DNA of 7,116 nucleotides from positions 1 through 7,116 of the forward strand of contig JAICZB010000125.1 in assembly GCA_025933895.1 (NCBI GenBank), given 5' to 3'. The notes under the pieces are model-generated. The model saw only the letters and a program-made list of their open reading frames with translations. It was not told where the DNA came from and ran no database searches. This document shows positions 1-5,622 of the stretch, piece by piece (the first letter of the stretch is position 1; each line of letters starts with the position of its first letter). This DNA comes from Thermoleophilia bacterium. GTDB lineage: Bacteria; Actinomycetota; Thermoleophilia; Gaiellales; Gaiellaceae. A program made the position numbers and the translations under genes.

Positions 1-567
1 CACCGGCAGCAACGGCAGGTAGACCACGGCCAGCTGCGGCGAGATCGGGTTGAGGAGCGAGCGCAGATGGAGGACCTCGCCGCGCCCGTGGTAGTGCGGT
101 AGGTGGAAGACACGCACGTCGACGCCGGGAAGCAGCCGGCGCAGAGCCGCAATTCCCGCCTCGTTCGTGCGGTAGCCCTGGCCCACGAGAAGCGTCGAGT
201 CGTCGAGCCAGACCGTGTCCCCGCCCTCCGCGAACTCGCCCTCGGCGAGCCTTCCCACGATCGTGATGCCGGCGGCCTCCAGATCGGGCAGCAGCGCTTC
301 CGGCTCGTCACGCCGACCCTGCTTGCCGGGATTCAGGACGATCGCGCGGCCACCGGGCACCATCAGCACCGGGTCGTAGACGTAGATGGAGTCGAGGTTG
401 CCGTGCTCCCCGCTCGCCTCGATCACCTCCGCGCCGGCGGCGGCGAGGGTCGCTCGGAATACCTCGTGCTCACGGGCGAGGGAGGAGAAGTCGGGCGCCG
501 AGCGCCAGTCGAGCCGCTCCCAGGAATCGACGTCCTCCGCCGCCGGAGCTCTGACGAAGATCCTCAT
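1..567 (-). CDS. DDAH/amidinotransferase-fold guanidino hydrolase (partial, C-terminus beyond left edge)
   Basis: The 189 visible residues match the dimethylarginine dimethylaminohydrolase (DDAH)/arginine deiminase/amidinotransferase family. These enzymes attack the guanidino carbon of arginine derivatives through a Cys nucleophile. Seen: an N-terminal MRIFVRAP, a DSIYVYDP segment with Asp59, GGR and NPGK motifs (72-82), EGGD at 114-117, GQGYRTNEAG at 129-138, and HLRS at 167-170. In the family the EGGD Glu and the HL(K/R)S His are catalytic, and their spacing (114 and 167) is close to that in bacterial DDAH. The nucleophilic Cys would lie near the C-terminus, beyond the window, so activity cannot be confirmed. 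The chosen ATG (565-567) overlaps the upstream TGA as ATGA, as in the two preceding junctions; in-frame ATGs at 571-573 and 577-579 would add MAMA. A GGAGGT at 597-602 is 17 nt from the nearest of these. The gene ends the minus-strand operon as visible. The family assignment is good; whether the substrate is methylarginine, arginine or another guanidine is not shown. Confidence 0.85.
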   Translation of the reverse strand, partial: MRIFVRAPAAEDVDSWERLDWRSAPDFSSLAREHEVFRATLAAAGAEVIEASGEHGNLDSIYVYDPVLMVPGGRAIVLNPGKQGRRDEPEALLPDLEAAGITIVGRLAEGEFAEGGDTVWLDDSTLLVGQGYRTNEAGIAALRRLLPGVDVRVFHLPHYHGRGEVLHLRSLLNPISPQLAVVYLPLLPV

Positions 568-1220
568 CGCCATCGCCATCGCCAGCGCCCAGGTCGACCT
601 CCGCGGACGAGATCCGAGTCCGCGAGCTCTAGCTCGATAGCGGGACTCACCTCCGCCACACCTGAGATTGCCGGCGGCGGCGCCACGGGTGGCCCCTCGA
701 TCCCGCGACGACGGCGGAACTCGAGCAAGACGCTCAGCACGATGGCCGCGATCGCGAGCCCGATCGTCACGAGCCCGAGCTGATGGGCGGTCGTCCGGGC
801 TGTCCCCTCCCATTCCCCGCGCAGGAACTGGTCCTGTGCGCTGCGCTTCGGGATGTTGTCGATTCCGAGGGGGTACCGCTGCGTGTGTTCCGCCGCCCAC
901 GTCCCGAGGGGGAGCAGAAGCAGGACGGAGGCGACGATGCCCGCGACGGCGGGAACGACGGCAGCGAGGCGCGACCGGAGCAACACCGCAAGCGCGCCGA
1001 CGAGGACGAGGGCTCCCACGACGGCGAGCGCCACCAGGTAGATCGTCCCCACGGTGCCCTTGGTGGGGTCGCCGAGCGCGAGCGTTCCCTTCTTCGTCGT
1101 GTGCTGCGACGGCTTGTCGAGCTCGAGCGAGAACGCCATCAGACCGACGAAGAAGAGCGGCAGTGCGAGGATCCCCGCAACCGCGAGCGGAGCCTTCGAC
1201 GCGCCGCGAAACCGGTTCAC
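564..1220 (-). CDS. Unrecognised four-helix membrane protein with Pro-rich and Arg-Trp tail
   Basis: I do not recognise this 218-residue protein. Four hydrophobic segments are visible, roughly residues 11-32, 58-81, 85-109 and 148-167. A polar loop of about 25 residues lies between helices 1 and 2, and one of about 38 residues (YPLGIDNIPKRSAQDQFLRG region) between helices 3 and 4. After helix 4 come a basic FRRRR cluster at 168-172, a Pro-rich stretch at 176-184, an acidic patch (ELELADSD) near 195-202, and a striking RWRWRWR end (212-218). By the positive-inside rule the tail is probably cytoplasmic. It starts with GTG (1218-1220), which shares a GTGA overlap with the ATPase stop, and has GGAGG six bases upstream (1227-1231). 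Its place between an ABC ATPase and a hydrolase suggests an accessory role in the transport system or an unrelated envelope function. It lacks the EAA-loop signature of an ABC permease, so it is unlikely to be a second transmembrane subunit. Confidence 0.85.
   Translation of the reverse strand: MNRFRGASKAPLAVAGILALPLFFVGLMAFSLELDKPSQHTTKKGTLALGDPTKGTVGTIYLVALAVVGALVLVGALAVLLRSRLAAVVPAVAGIVASVLLLLPLGTWAAEHTQRYPLGIDNIPKRSAQDQFLRGEWEGTARTTAHQLGLVTIGLAIAAIVLSVLLEFRRRRGIEGPPVAPPPAISGVAEVSPAIELELADSDLVRGGRPGRWRWRWR
565..588 (-). repeat. Tandem hexanucleotide (GCGATG) repeat across a stop/start junction
   Basis: On the plus strand this is CATCGC three times exactly (565-582) followed by one degenerate unit, CAGCGC (583-588). 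Read on the minus strand in the membrane-protein frame it gives alternating Arg and Trp up to the TGA. Read in the hydrolase frame it gives alternating Ala and Met, so three in-frame ATG starts occur 6 nt apart. Unit gain or loss would keep both frames, changing only the number of RW pairs and the number of start codons. Confidence 0.9.
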
Positions 1221-1972
1221 AGCCTGCCTCCCTCCAGCACACGCGCGAGGAACTGTCGCGTCCGCTCTTCGCGAGGCGCAGAGAGGATCTCTTCGGGCGT
1301 GCCCTCCTCGTGGATCACGCCGGCGTCGAGAAAGCAGACCTTGTTCGCGACCTCGCGGGCGAAGCTCATCTCGTGGGTGGCGATGATCATCGTCATCCCC
1401 GACTTCGCAAGCTCGCGGACGAGCTCCAGCACTTCGCCGATCAGCTGCGGATCGAGCGCCGACGTGATCTCGTCGAGCAGCATCAGCTTCGGCCCGGTCG
1501 CCAGCGCGCGGACGATCGCGACACGCTGCTGCTGTCCGCCCGAGAGGCGGTCGGGGAACTCGTGGGCCTTTTCCTCCAGGCCGATCTGCCGCAGGAGCGC
1601 GCGCGCGTGGCTCTCTGCCTTGGCACGCGAGATCCCGAGCGCCTTCCGCGGGGCGAGCGTCACGTTCTGGAGCACCGTCATGTGCGGGAACAGGTTGTAG
1701 GCCTGGAAGACGATCCCGATCTTCTGCCGCAGCTGGTTGACGTCGACCTTGGTTCCGGTGATCGTCTGGCCGTCGACGACGATCGAGCCGCCGTCGATCT
1801 GCTCCAGCAGGTTGATGCAGCGGAGGAGCGTCGACTTGCCCGACCCCGAGGCGCCGATCAGACAGACGACGTTGTGCTCGGCGACGTCGAGGTTGATGTC
1901 GTGCAGGACCTCGAGGTCCCCGAAGCGCTTCGTGACGCTCTGGAGAGAGACGAAGTGGCCGTTGGCGCTCAA
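1217..1972 (-). CDS. Polar amino acid ABC transporter ATP-binding protein (GlnQ/HisP type)
   Basis: This is the 251-residue cytoplasmic ATPase that would power the permease at 1969-2673. All nucleotide-binding motifs are present: Walker A GASGSGKST at 40-48, Q-loop Gln90 in FQAYNLFPH, signature LSGGQ at 143-147, Walker B LMLLDE at 163-168, D-loop SALD at 171-174, and switch His200. The segment after Walker B reads DEITSALDP, with Ile where the classical DEPTSALDP has Pro; Val or Ile here occurs in some amino-acid importers, so this is not a defect. Length and motif order are typical of the GlnQ/HisP/GltL family, and no extra regulatory domain is visible. The start is a TTG (1970-1972) overlapping the permease stop as TTGA. 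No good Shine-Dalgarno precedes it, so translation probably depends on ribosomes finishing the permease. I found no ATG or GTG alternative before the conserved N-terminus. The transported amino acid cannot be read from this subunit. Confidence 0.95.
   Translation of the reverse strand: MSANGHFVSLQSVTKRFGDLEVLHDINLDVAEHNVVCLIGASGSGKSTLLRCINLLEQIDGGSIVVDGQTITGTKVDVNQLRQKIGIVFQAYNLFPHMTVLQNVTLAPRKALGISRAKAESHARALLRQIGLEEKAHEFPDRLSGGQQQRVAIVRALATGPKLMLLDEITSALDPQLIGEVLELVRELAKSGMTMIIATHEMSFAREVANKVCFLDAGVIHEEGTPEEILSAPREERTRQFLARVLEGGRL
1227..1231 (-). promoter_or_regulatory. Shine-Dalgarno for the four-helix membrane protein
   Basis: GGAGG on the minus strand, 6 nt before the GTG at 1218-1220 and inside the last codons of the ATPase. 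It supports the GTG start and shows that this unrecognised gene has its own ribosome site as well as the stop/start overlap. Confidence 0.7.
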
Positions 1973-2673
1973 AAGGCCTGCGCCCGCTCTCGGCGCTCCC
2001 GCTGCCTGATGATGTGATCGGTGAAGCGGGCGAGCGGGATCGTGAGGAAGATGAAGAACACCGCGGCGACCGTGTGGCCTGCGTAGTTGAAGTAGTTGCT
2101 CGAGTAGATGTTGGCCTGAGTGACCGACTCCGTCACGCCGATGATGCTGATGAGCGCGGTGTCCTTCTGAAGGCCGATGAAGTCGTTGAGCAGCGGCGGG
2201 ACGACGCGTCGAATCGCTTGCGGCAACACGACGTAGCGCAGCGACTGCCAGTAGCTCAGCCCGAGAGAGCGCGCCGCCATTCGCTGGCTCGGGTGGACCG
2301 ACTCGATCCCGGCCCGGTACACCTCCGTGACATAGGCGGTGTAGACGAGCGTGAGCGCGATCACTGCGTTCGTGAAGAGCGTCTCGGCGGAAAGCCCGAC
2401 GTAGTTGAGCGTCGCGAACCCGAGCACGATGTAGAGGACGAGCACGAGGGGCGTTCCGCGGAAGATGTCCGTGTAGAGGATCGCCGCGCCGCGGAGCGGA
2501 GCCGCGGCCCGCCCGGGCAGGCCGCGCACGATGGCGAGCAGCAGGGCGAGGACGAGGACGAAGGCCTCGGCGACGACCATGACCTCGAGGTTGACCTGGA
2601 ACCCGTTCCAGATCTGCGGCGTGGCGCGGAGGAAGTCGAGCGGGCTGAAGAACGTATGTAGGAACTGGCCCAC
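1969..2673 (-). CDS. Polar amino acid ABC transporter permease (HisM/GlnP type)
   Basis: This 234-residue inner-membrane permease belongs to the His/Glu/Gln/Arg importer family. It has an N-terminal amphipathic part (WNGFQVNLEVMV, about 22-33) and hydrophobic spans near 31-49, 66-90, 98-116, 165-185 and 197-215. The DIFRGTPLVLVLY signature is at 69-81. The EAA-type coupling loop runs from about 117 to 152 (EVYRAGIESVHPSQRMAARSLG to LPQA), followed by PPLLNDFIGLQKDTALIS at 159-176. This loop contacts the ATPase in the family. GTG (2671-2673) is the start, with GGAGGAGG ending 4 nt upstream (2678-2685); no better start fits the family N-terminus. It lies 40 nt after the binding-protein stop and overlaps the ATPase start by 4 nt. 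Only one permease gene is present, so a homodimeric channel is likely, as known for some members of the family. The C-terminus is rich in Arg and Glu. Confidence 0.95.
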   Translation of the reverse strand: MGQFLHTFFSPLDFLRATPQIWNGFQVNLEVMVVAEAFVLVLALLLAIVRGLPGRAAAPLRGAAILYTDIFRGTPLVLVLYIVLGFATLNYVGLSAETLFTNAVIALTLVYTAYVTEVYRAGIESVHPSQRMAARSLGLSYWQSLRYVVLPQAIRRVVPPLLNDFIGLQKDTALISIIGVTESVTQANIYSSNYFNYAGHTVAAVFFIFLTIPLARFTDHIIRQRERRERAQAF

Positions 2674-2677
2674 TCGG

Positions 2678-2685
2678 CCTCCTCC
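2678..2685 (-). promoter_or_regulatory. Strong Shine-Dalgarno for the permease gene
   Basis: GGAGGAGG on the minus strand, 4 nt before the GTG at 2671-2673. It supports the GTG start and shows that the permease initiates independently, unlike the coupled genes after it. I saw no hairpin terminator in the 40-bp gap (2674-2713), so read-through from the binding-protein gene is likely. Confidence 0.75.
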
Positions 2686-2713
2686 GCGCCGTACGCCTAC
2701 GTCAGGTCCGCAC

Positions 2714-3559
2714 CTACTTCAGGACCGGCACCTTCGACGGGTCGAAGCCGAACCATCGCTTGGTCAGCTTGCTGATGGTGCCGTCCGACTGCAGCGTCCT
2801 GATCGCCTTGCTCACGTCCGGGATCAGCGGGCTGTTCTTCGCGAACACCGCGCCGTAGCCCTCGTGGGTGTCGATCTGTCCCACGACGCCGCCGTAGGCG
2901 CCCGGCTGCTTCTGGTTCTGAGCCTCGATGATCGGGACGTCGAGGATCAGCGCCTGACACGCGCCCGAATGGACGGCGTCGAAGGCCGCACTGGACGATG
3001 CCGAGTAGACGCGCGGCTGCTTGGTCGGGCGAAGCTTGTGCTGGATCCAGTCGAGCCCGGTCGTCGCCGCCTGCGCGCACATCTGCAGGCTCTTGAGGTC
3101 GGCGATGCTCGTCGGCTTCTTGACGCCCTTCGCGATCAGCACGCCCTGGTTCGCGTCGAAGTACGGGGCCGAGAAGCCGACGACCTTCGCGCGCTGGGCC
3201 GTGATCGTCGTCTCCTCCATCGCGAAGTCGTACGGCTTCTTCCCGGCGAGCAGGATGGTCGCGAACGGAGCGCGCAGGAAGGTCACGTTGCTCGCGCTGA
3301 TGCCGAGTTGCTTCGCGACGTCGAGCGCGAGCCCATACTCGAAGCCCGACGGGTTCTTGATCGTGTTGCCGGAGGCCCGGCCGTTCCAGAATGCGGCCGC
3401 CGGAAGGTCGAATCCGACGACGAGCTTGCCTGCGTGCAGCGTCGGCGCGCCTTGCTTCGACGATGTCGTCGTCGTCGGAGACTTGCTGCCGCCGCCGCCG
3501 CACGCGGCCAGCGTTGCAACGAGCGCTGCGACCCCGAGCAGCGGGAGAAAACGATTCAC
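2714..3559 (-). CDS. Amino-acid-type ABC transporter substrate-binding lipoprotein
   Basis: This 281-residue extracellular receptor is of the SBP_bac_3 family. The N-terminus is a lipoprotein signal: Arg3, a hydrophobic core at 5-19, and lipobox LAAC with acylated Cys20. A Gly/Ser/Thr linker (21-36) then leads to the mature domain, which begins around KLVVGFDLP (45-53). Family landmarks include FEYGLALDVAKQLG (73-86), ETTIT..R (116-123) with Arg123 as the expected carboxylate-binding residue, VGFSAPYF (127-134), and LDVP with Asp207, the expected amino-group ligand. These fit an alpha-amino acid or a close analogue. The Pro-Ala-Ala-Ala-Phe around 53-57 replaces the more common PPF, so the pocket may be unusual. 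Cys161 and Cys201 could form a disulfide. GTG (3557-3559) with AGGAGGG five bases upstream (3565-3571) fixes the start. It is the first transporter gene and lies 60 bp after the oxygenase gene. Confidence 0.95.
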   Translation of the reverse strand: MNRFLPLLGVAALVATLAACGGGGSKSPTTTTSSKQGAPTLHAGKLVVGFDLPAAAFWNGRASGNTIKNPSGFEYGLALDVAKQLGISASNVTFLRAPFATILLAGKKPYDFAMEETTITAQRAKVVGFSAPYFDANQGVLIAKGVKKPTSIADLKSLQMCAQAATTGLDWIQHKLRPTKQPRVYSASSSAAFDAVHSGACQALILDVPIIEAQNQKQPGAYGGVVGQIDTHEGYGAVFAKNSPLIPDVSKAIRTLQSDGTISKLTKRWFGFDPSKVPVLK

Positions 3560-3564
3560 GGATG

Positions 3565-3571
3565 CCCTCCT
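3565..3571 (-). promoter_or_regulatory. Strong Shine-Dalgarno for the binding-protein gene
   Basis: AGGAGGG on the minus strand, 5 nt before the GTG at 3557-3559. It is among the best ribosome sites in the window and fits the need for the binding protein in excess over the membrane subunits. Confidence 0.75.
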
Positions 3572-3593
3572 ATGTCGAACCGGCGAGAGCGTG

Positions 3594-3623
3594 ACTCTAT
3601 CGCGCTGCGTTGAGATAGGTCAC
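3594..3623 (-). promoter_or_regulatory. Candidate internal promoter before the binding-protein gene
   Basis: In the 60-bp gap between oxygenase and binding-protein genes, the minus strand has TAGAGT (3594-3599, fits TANNNT). It lies 18 nt after GTGACC (3618-3623), which has four of six bases of TTGACA and overlaps the oxygenase stop. It would give a leader of roughly 27 nt containing the Shine-Dalgarno. The match is weak and could be chance. I saw no other structure in this gap, which is the longest non-coding stretch. Confidence 0.25.
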
Positions 3624-4648
3624 TCCGTCAGGGCCGCCGCCGTCAGCGCCTGGAAATGGCCGATCAGCTGCTCGCTGCGGCTCATGACCACGCCGTGCTC
3701 GAGCGCGCCCGACGCGACGCCACGCTGGACACCTTCGACGAGGGCCACGTCCTCCCGTCCGACCTGGCTGTCGAAGGCGATGAGCTCGTCGATCCACCCT
3801 TGCTCGACGTCCGGGCCGAAGAAGTAGTCGAGGAAGCGGTACGTCCGCTCGGGGGTCAGCGGCAGGAACGGGCCGATCGAGAGGTTCGGGTGGCCCGGGA
3901 GGATGTTGATCCCGAGGTTCGGCCAGAGGAAGTGGAACTGCGAGCGCGGCAGCTCGTCGGTGGGCGCGACCGTCCGCGGCGGGCCGTGCTGGGTCGAGAG
4001 CCGCCCGTCGGTCGAGAGCAGGTACGCGTCGGGCGAGACATCGATCAGATCGCTGAAGGCGGGATGCGCGACCTGGCAGTGGTAGCACTCGAGGAAGTTC
4101 TCGCTCACGATCTTCCAGTTCGCCGCGACCTCGGCCTCCCACCGCGAGTAGTGGACGAGCGAGTCGACGTCGAGCCCGAGCTCGGCGACCTGCGCCGGCA
4201 GCGAGCCGAGCGCGTCGGTGAGCGGCTCGGGATCCGGGCCGGCGTTGGCGAAGACGAACGAGCCCCAGGTGCCGACCGCGATGGGGACGAGGCCGAGCTC
4301 GTCCTGCGGGAAGTCGGGCTCCTCCTCGCTGCGCGGTGCCTTGCGGAGGCGGCCGTCGAGCCCGTACGTCCACGCGTGATACGGGCACTGGAGGGTCTCG
4401 CGGCTGCATTCGCCCTCGGCGAGCGCGAACCCGCGATGGCGGCAGACGTTGACGAAGCCGCGCAGGACGCGGTCGCGGTCGCGCGTGACGACGACGGGCG
4501 TCCGGCCGACGGTGGCGGCGAAGTAGCCGGGTTGCGCGAGTTGCCCCGTGTGGCCGACGTACTGCCACGCCGGGCGGAAGATCCGCTCCTGTTCGCGCCT
4601 GAGGATCTCGGGGTCGGTGTACCAGCCGTACGGCAGGGTCTTGTCCAC
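3620..4648 (-). CDS. Rieske [2Fe-2S] non-heme iron oxygenase, alpha subunit
   Basis: This 342-residue cytoplasmic oxygenase would use O2 and electrons from a separate reductase to hydroxylate or N/O-demethylate a small substrate. The Rieske cluster ligands are Cys69 and His71 (CRHRG) and Cys88 and His91 (CPYH), giving CxH-16-CxxH. The catalytic domain has ENFLECYHCQVAHP (183-196), with His190 and His195 as iron ligands and Asp300 (GREDVALVE) as the likely third. Glu187 takes the place of the bridging Asp of ring-hydroxylating dioxygenases. The ECYH pattern is known from choline monooxygenase, GbcA-type glycine betaine and CntA-type carnitine oxygenases, so a quaternary-ammonium-like substrate is plausible. 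The C-terminal HFQALTAAAL fits the family. GTG (4646-4648) gives the usual N-terminus LPYGWYTDPEI; no Shine-Dalgarno precedes it, and the message may be leaderless. It heads the minus-strand operon. No ferredoxin or reductase gene is in the window. Aromatic substrates cannot be excluded. Confidence 0.93.
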   Translation of the reverse strand: MDKTLPYGWYTDPEILRREQERIFRPAWQYVGHTGQLAQPGYFAATVGRTPVVVTRDRDRVLRGFVNVCRHRGFALAEGECSRETLQCPYHAWTYGLDGRLRKAPRSEEEPDFPQDELGLVPIAVGTWGSFVFANAGPDPEPLTDALGSLPAQVAELGLDVDSLVHYSRWEAEVAANWKIVSENFLECYHCQVAHPAFSDLIDVSPDAYLLSTDGRLSTQHGPPRTVAPTDELPRSQFHFLWPNLGINILPGHPNLSIGPFLPLTPERTYRFLDYFFGPDVEQGWIDELIAFDSQVGREDVALVEGVQRGVASGALEHGVVMSRSEQLIGHFQALTAAALTE

Positions 4649-4655
4649 GGGGGAG
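4649..4655 (+). promoter_or_regulatory. Shine-Dalgarno for the divergent dehydrogenase
   Basis: GGGGGAG on the plus strand, 6 nt before GTG 4662 and 9 nt before GTG 4665. It occupies the 13-bp gap between the divergent start codons and supports a GTG start over the ATG at 4674. The promoter for this gene must then lie within the oxygenase coding region; I could not pick a convincing one. Confidence 0.55.
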
Positions 4656-4684
4656 AATCTAGTGGTGCGCGCGATGGTGCTCCA
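4656..4684 (-). promoter_or_regulatory. Candidate leaderless promoter of the oxygenase operon
   Basis: On the minus strand, TAGATT (4656-4661, TANNNT-type -10) is 17 nt from TGGAGC (4679-4684), a weak -35. The -10 ends 7 nt before the oxygenase GTG, so transcription would begin at or next to that GTG. This agrees with the absence of a Shine-Dalgarno there. The -35 would lie inside the first codons of the divergent dehydrogenase gene. Confidence 0.45.
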
Positions 4685-5621
4685 CGCAGCGGGCGAGCCG
4701 CTGCGGCTCGAGGAGGTGCCGGATCCGGTGCCGCAGCCGGGTCAGGTGCTGCTGCAGGTAGCCGCCTGCGGCGTCTGCCGCACCGATCTCCACGTCATCG
4801 ACGGCGAGCTGCCGCGGCCGAAGCTCCCGCTCGTCCCCGGTCACCAGATCGTCGGGCGGACGGAGGATGGGCGACGGCTCGGCGTGCCCTGGCTCGGCTG
4901 GACCGACGGCACCTGCCGCTATTGCCTCTCAGGCCGCGAGAACCTGTGCGAGGCGGCCCGCTTCACGGGCTACGACCTCGACGGAGGCTATGCCGAGCGG
5001 GTCGTCGCCGACGAGCGCTACTGCCTGCCGATCCCCGACGAGTACGACGACCTGCAGGCCGCTCCGCTCCTGTGCGCCGGGCTGATCGGCTACCGCTCGC
5101 TGCGCCTCGCCGGCGATCCCGAGCGGCTCGGGCTCTACGGCTTCGGTGCGTCCGCGCACATCGTCGTCCAGGTCGCACGGCACGAGGGACGCCGCGTGTT
5201 CGGGTTCGTGCGACCCGGAGACGACGCCGCCGCGGCCTTCGCGCTCGAGCTCGGTTGCGAGTGGGCAGGTCCGTCGGACGAGCCCGGGCCCGAGGAGCTC
5301 GACGCCGCGATCATCTTCGCGCCGGCCGGCGAGCTCGTCCCGGCGGCGCTGCGAGCGCTTGCGCGTGGCGGGGTCGTCGTGTGCGCGGGGATCCACATGA
5401 GCGACGTCCCGAGCTTCCCGTACGAGCTCCTCTGGCACGAGCGAGTCGTGCGCTCGGTCGCGAACCTCACGCGCCGCGACGGGGAGGAGTTCCTCGCCCT
5501 CGCGCCGCGCGTGCCGCTGCGAACCGAGGTCGAGGCGTTCGCGATCGAGCAGGCGAACGAGGCGCTCGACCGGCTGCGTCGGGGGCGGATCAGGGGCGCC
5601 GCCGTGCTAAGAGTGGACTGA
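4662..5621 (+). CDS. Zinc-type medium-chain alcohol dehydrogenase
   Basis: This 319-residue NAD(P)-dependent dehydrogenase of the medium-chain (MDR) family would oxidise alcohols or reduce aldehydes. Expected catalytic zinc ligands are Cys39 (CGVCRTD), His61 (GHQIVG) and Cys138 (LLCAG). The family GHE motif reads GHQ here (Gln62). The structural-zinc lobe has the right spacing at 82, 85, 88 and 96, but position 82 is Asp instead of Cys (WTDGTCRYC). The Rossmann part carries GFGASAH at 160-166, typical of one ADH subfamily in place of GxGxxG, and AGIHMSDVPSFPY near 242-254. At 319 residues it is slightly short for the usual 330-350. Starts GTG 4662, GTG 4665 and ATG 4674 are all in frame. GTG 4662 has the best Shine-Dalgarno spacing, while 4665 gives the MRAMVLHA form I would expect for relatives. 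It is divergent from the oxygenase, and its stop is 1 nt before the next gene. The aldehyde or alcohol it acts on is unknown. Confidence 0.93.
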   Translation: MVRAMVLHAAGEPLRLEEVPDPVPQPGQVLLQVAACGVCRTDLHVIDGELPRPKLPLVPGHQIVGRTEDGRRLGVPWLGWTDGTCRYCLSGRENLCEAARFTGYDLDGGYAERVVADERYCLPIPDEYDDLQAAPLLCAGLIGYRSLRLAGDPERLGLYGFGASAHIVVQVARHEGRRVFGFVRPGDDAAAAFALELGCEWAGPSDEPGPEELDAAIIFAPAGELVPAALRALARGGVVVCAGIHMSDVPSFPYELLWHERVVRSVANLTRRDGEEFLALAPRVPLRTEVEAFAIEQANEALDRLRRGRIRGAAVLRVD

Positions 5622-5622
5622 A

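Noticed and set aside
103..783. A 226-codon plus-strand frame over the DDAH-like gene and the membrane-protein tail
   Set aside because: Antisense to a gene with conserved catalytic motifs; no ribosome site and no domain.
668..2017. A 449-codon plus-strand frame over the membrane protein and ATPase genes
   Set aside because: It is antisense to genes with full family motifs. The product is low-complexity and charged, with no domain or ribosome site.
3460..3476. GTC trinucleotide run in the binding-protein gene
   Set aside because: It encodes part of the Thr/Ser linker after the lipobox, ordinary for lipoproteins in GC-rich genomes.
3591..3601. Short inverted match GAG/CTC in the 60-bp gap considered as a terminator
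   Set aside because: Three-base arms, no U tract and no GC-rich stem; too small to be a terminator.
2014..3613. Plus-strand frames of 215 and 360 codons over the permease and binding-protein genes
   Set aside because: Antisense shadows rich in Arg, Asp and Glu; the opposite strand holds intact transporter subunits with Shine-Dalgarno sites.
3597..4568. A 323-codon minus-strand frame overlapping the oxygenase gene
   Set aside because: Out-of-frame shadow dominated by Arg, Ala and Pro; the oxygenase frame carries all cluster and iron ligands.
4645..4665. CCAC/GTGG inverted repeat around the divergent start codons considered as an operator
   Set aside because: The arms are only the two GTGG start regions facing each other; four-base arms are not evidence for a regulator site.
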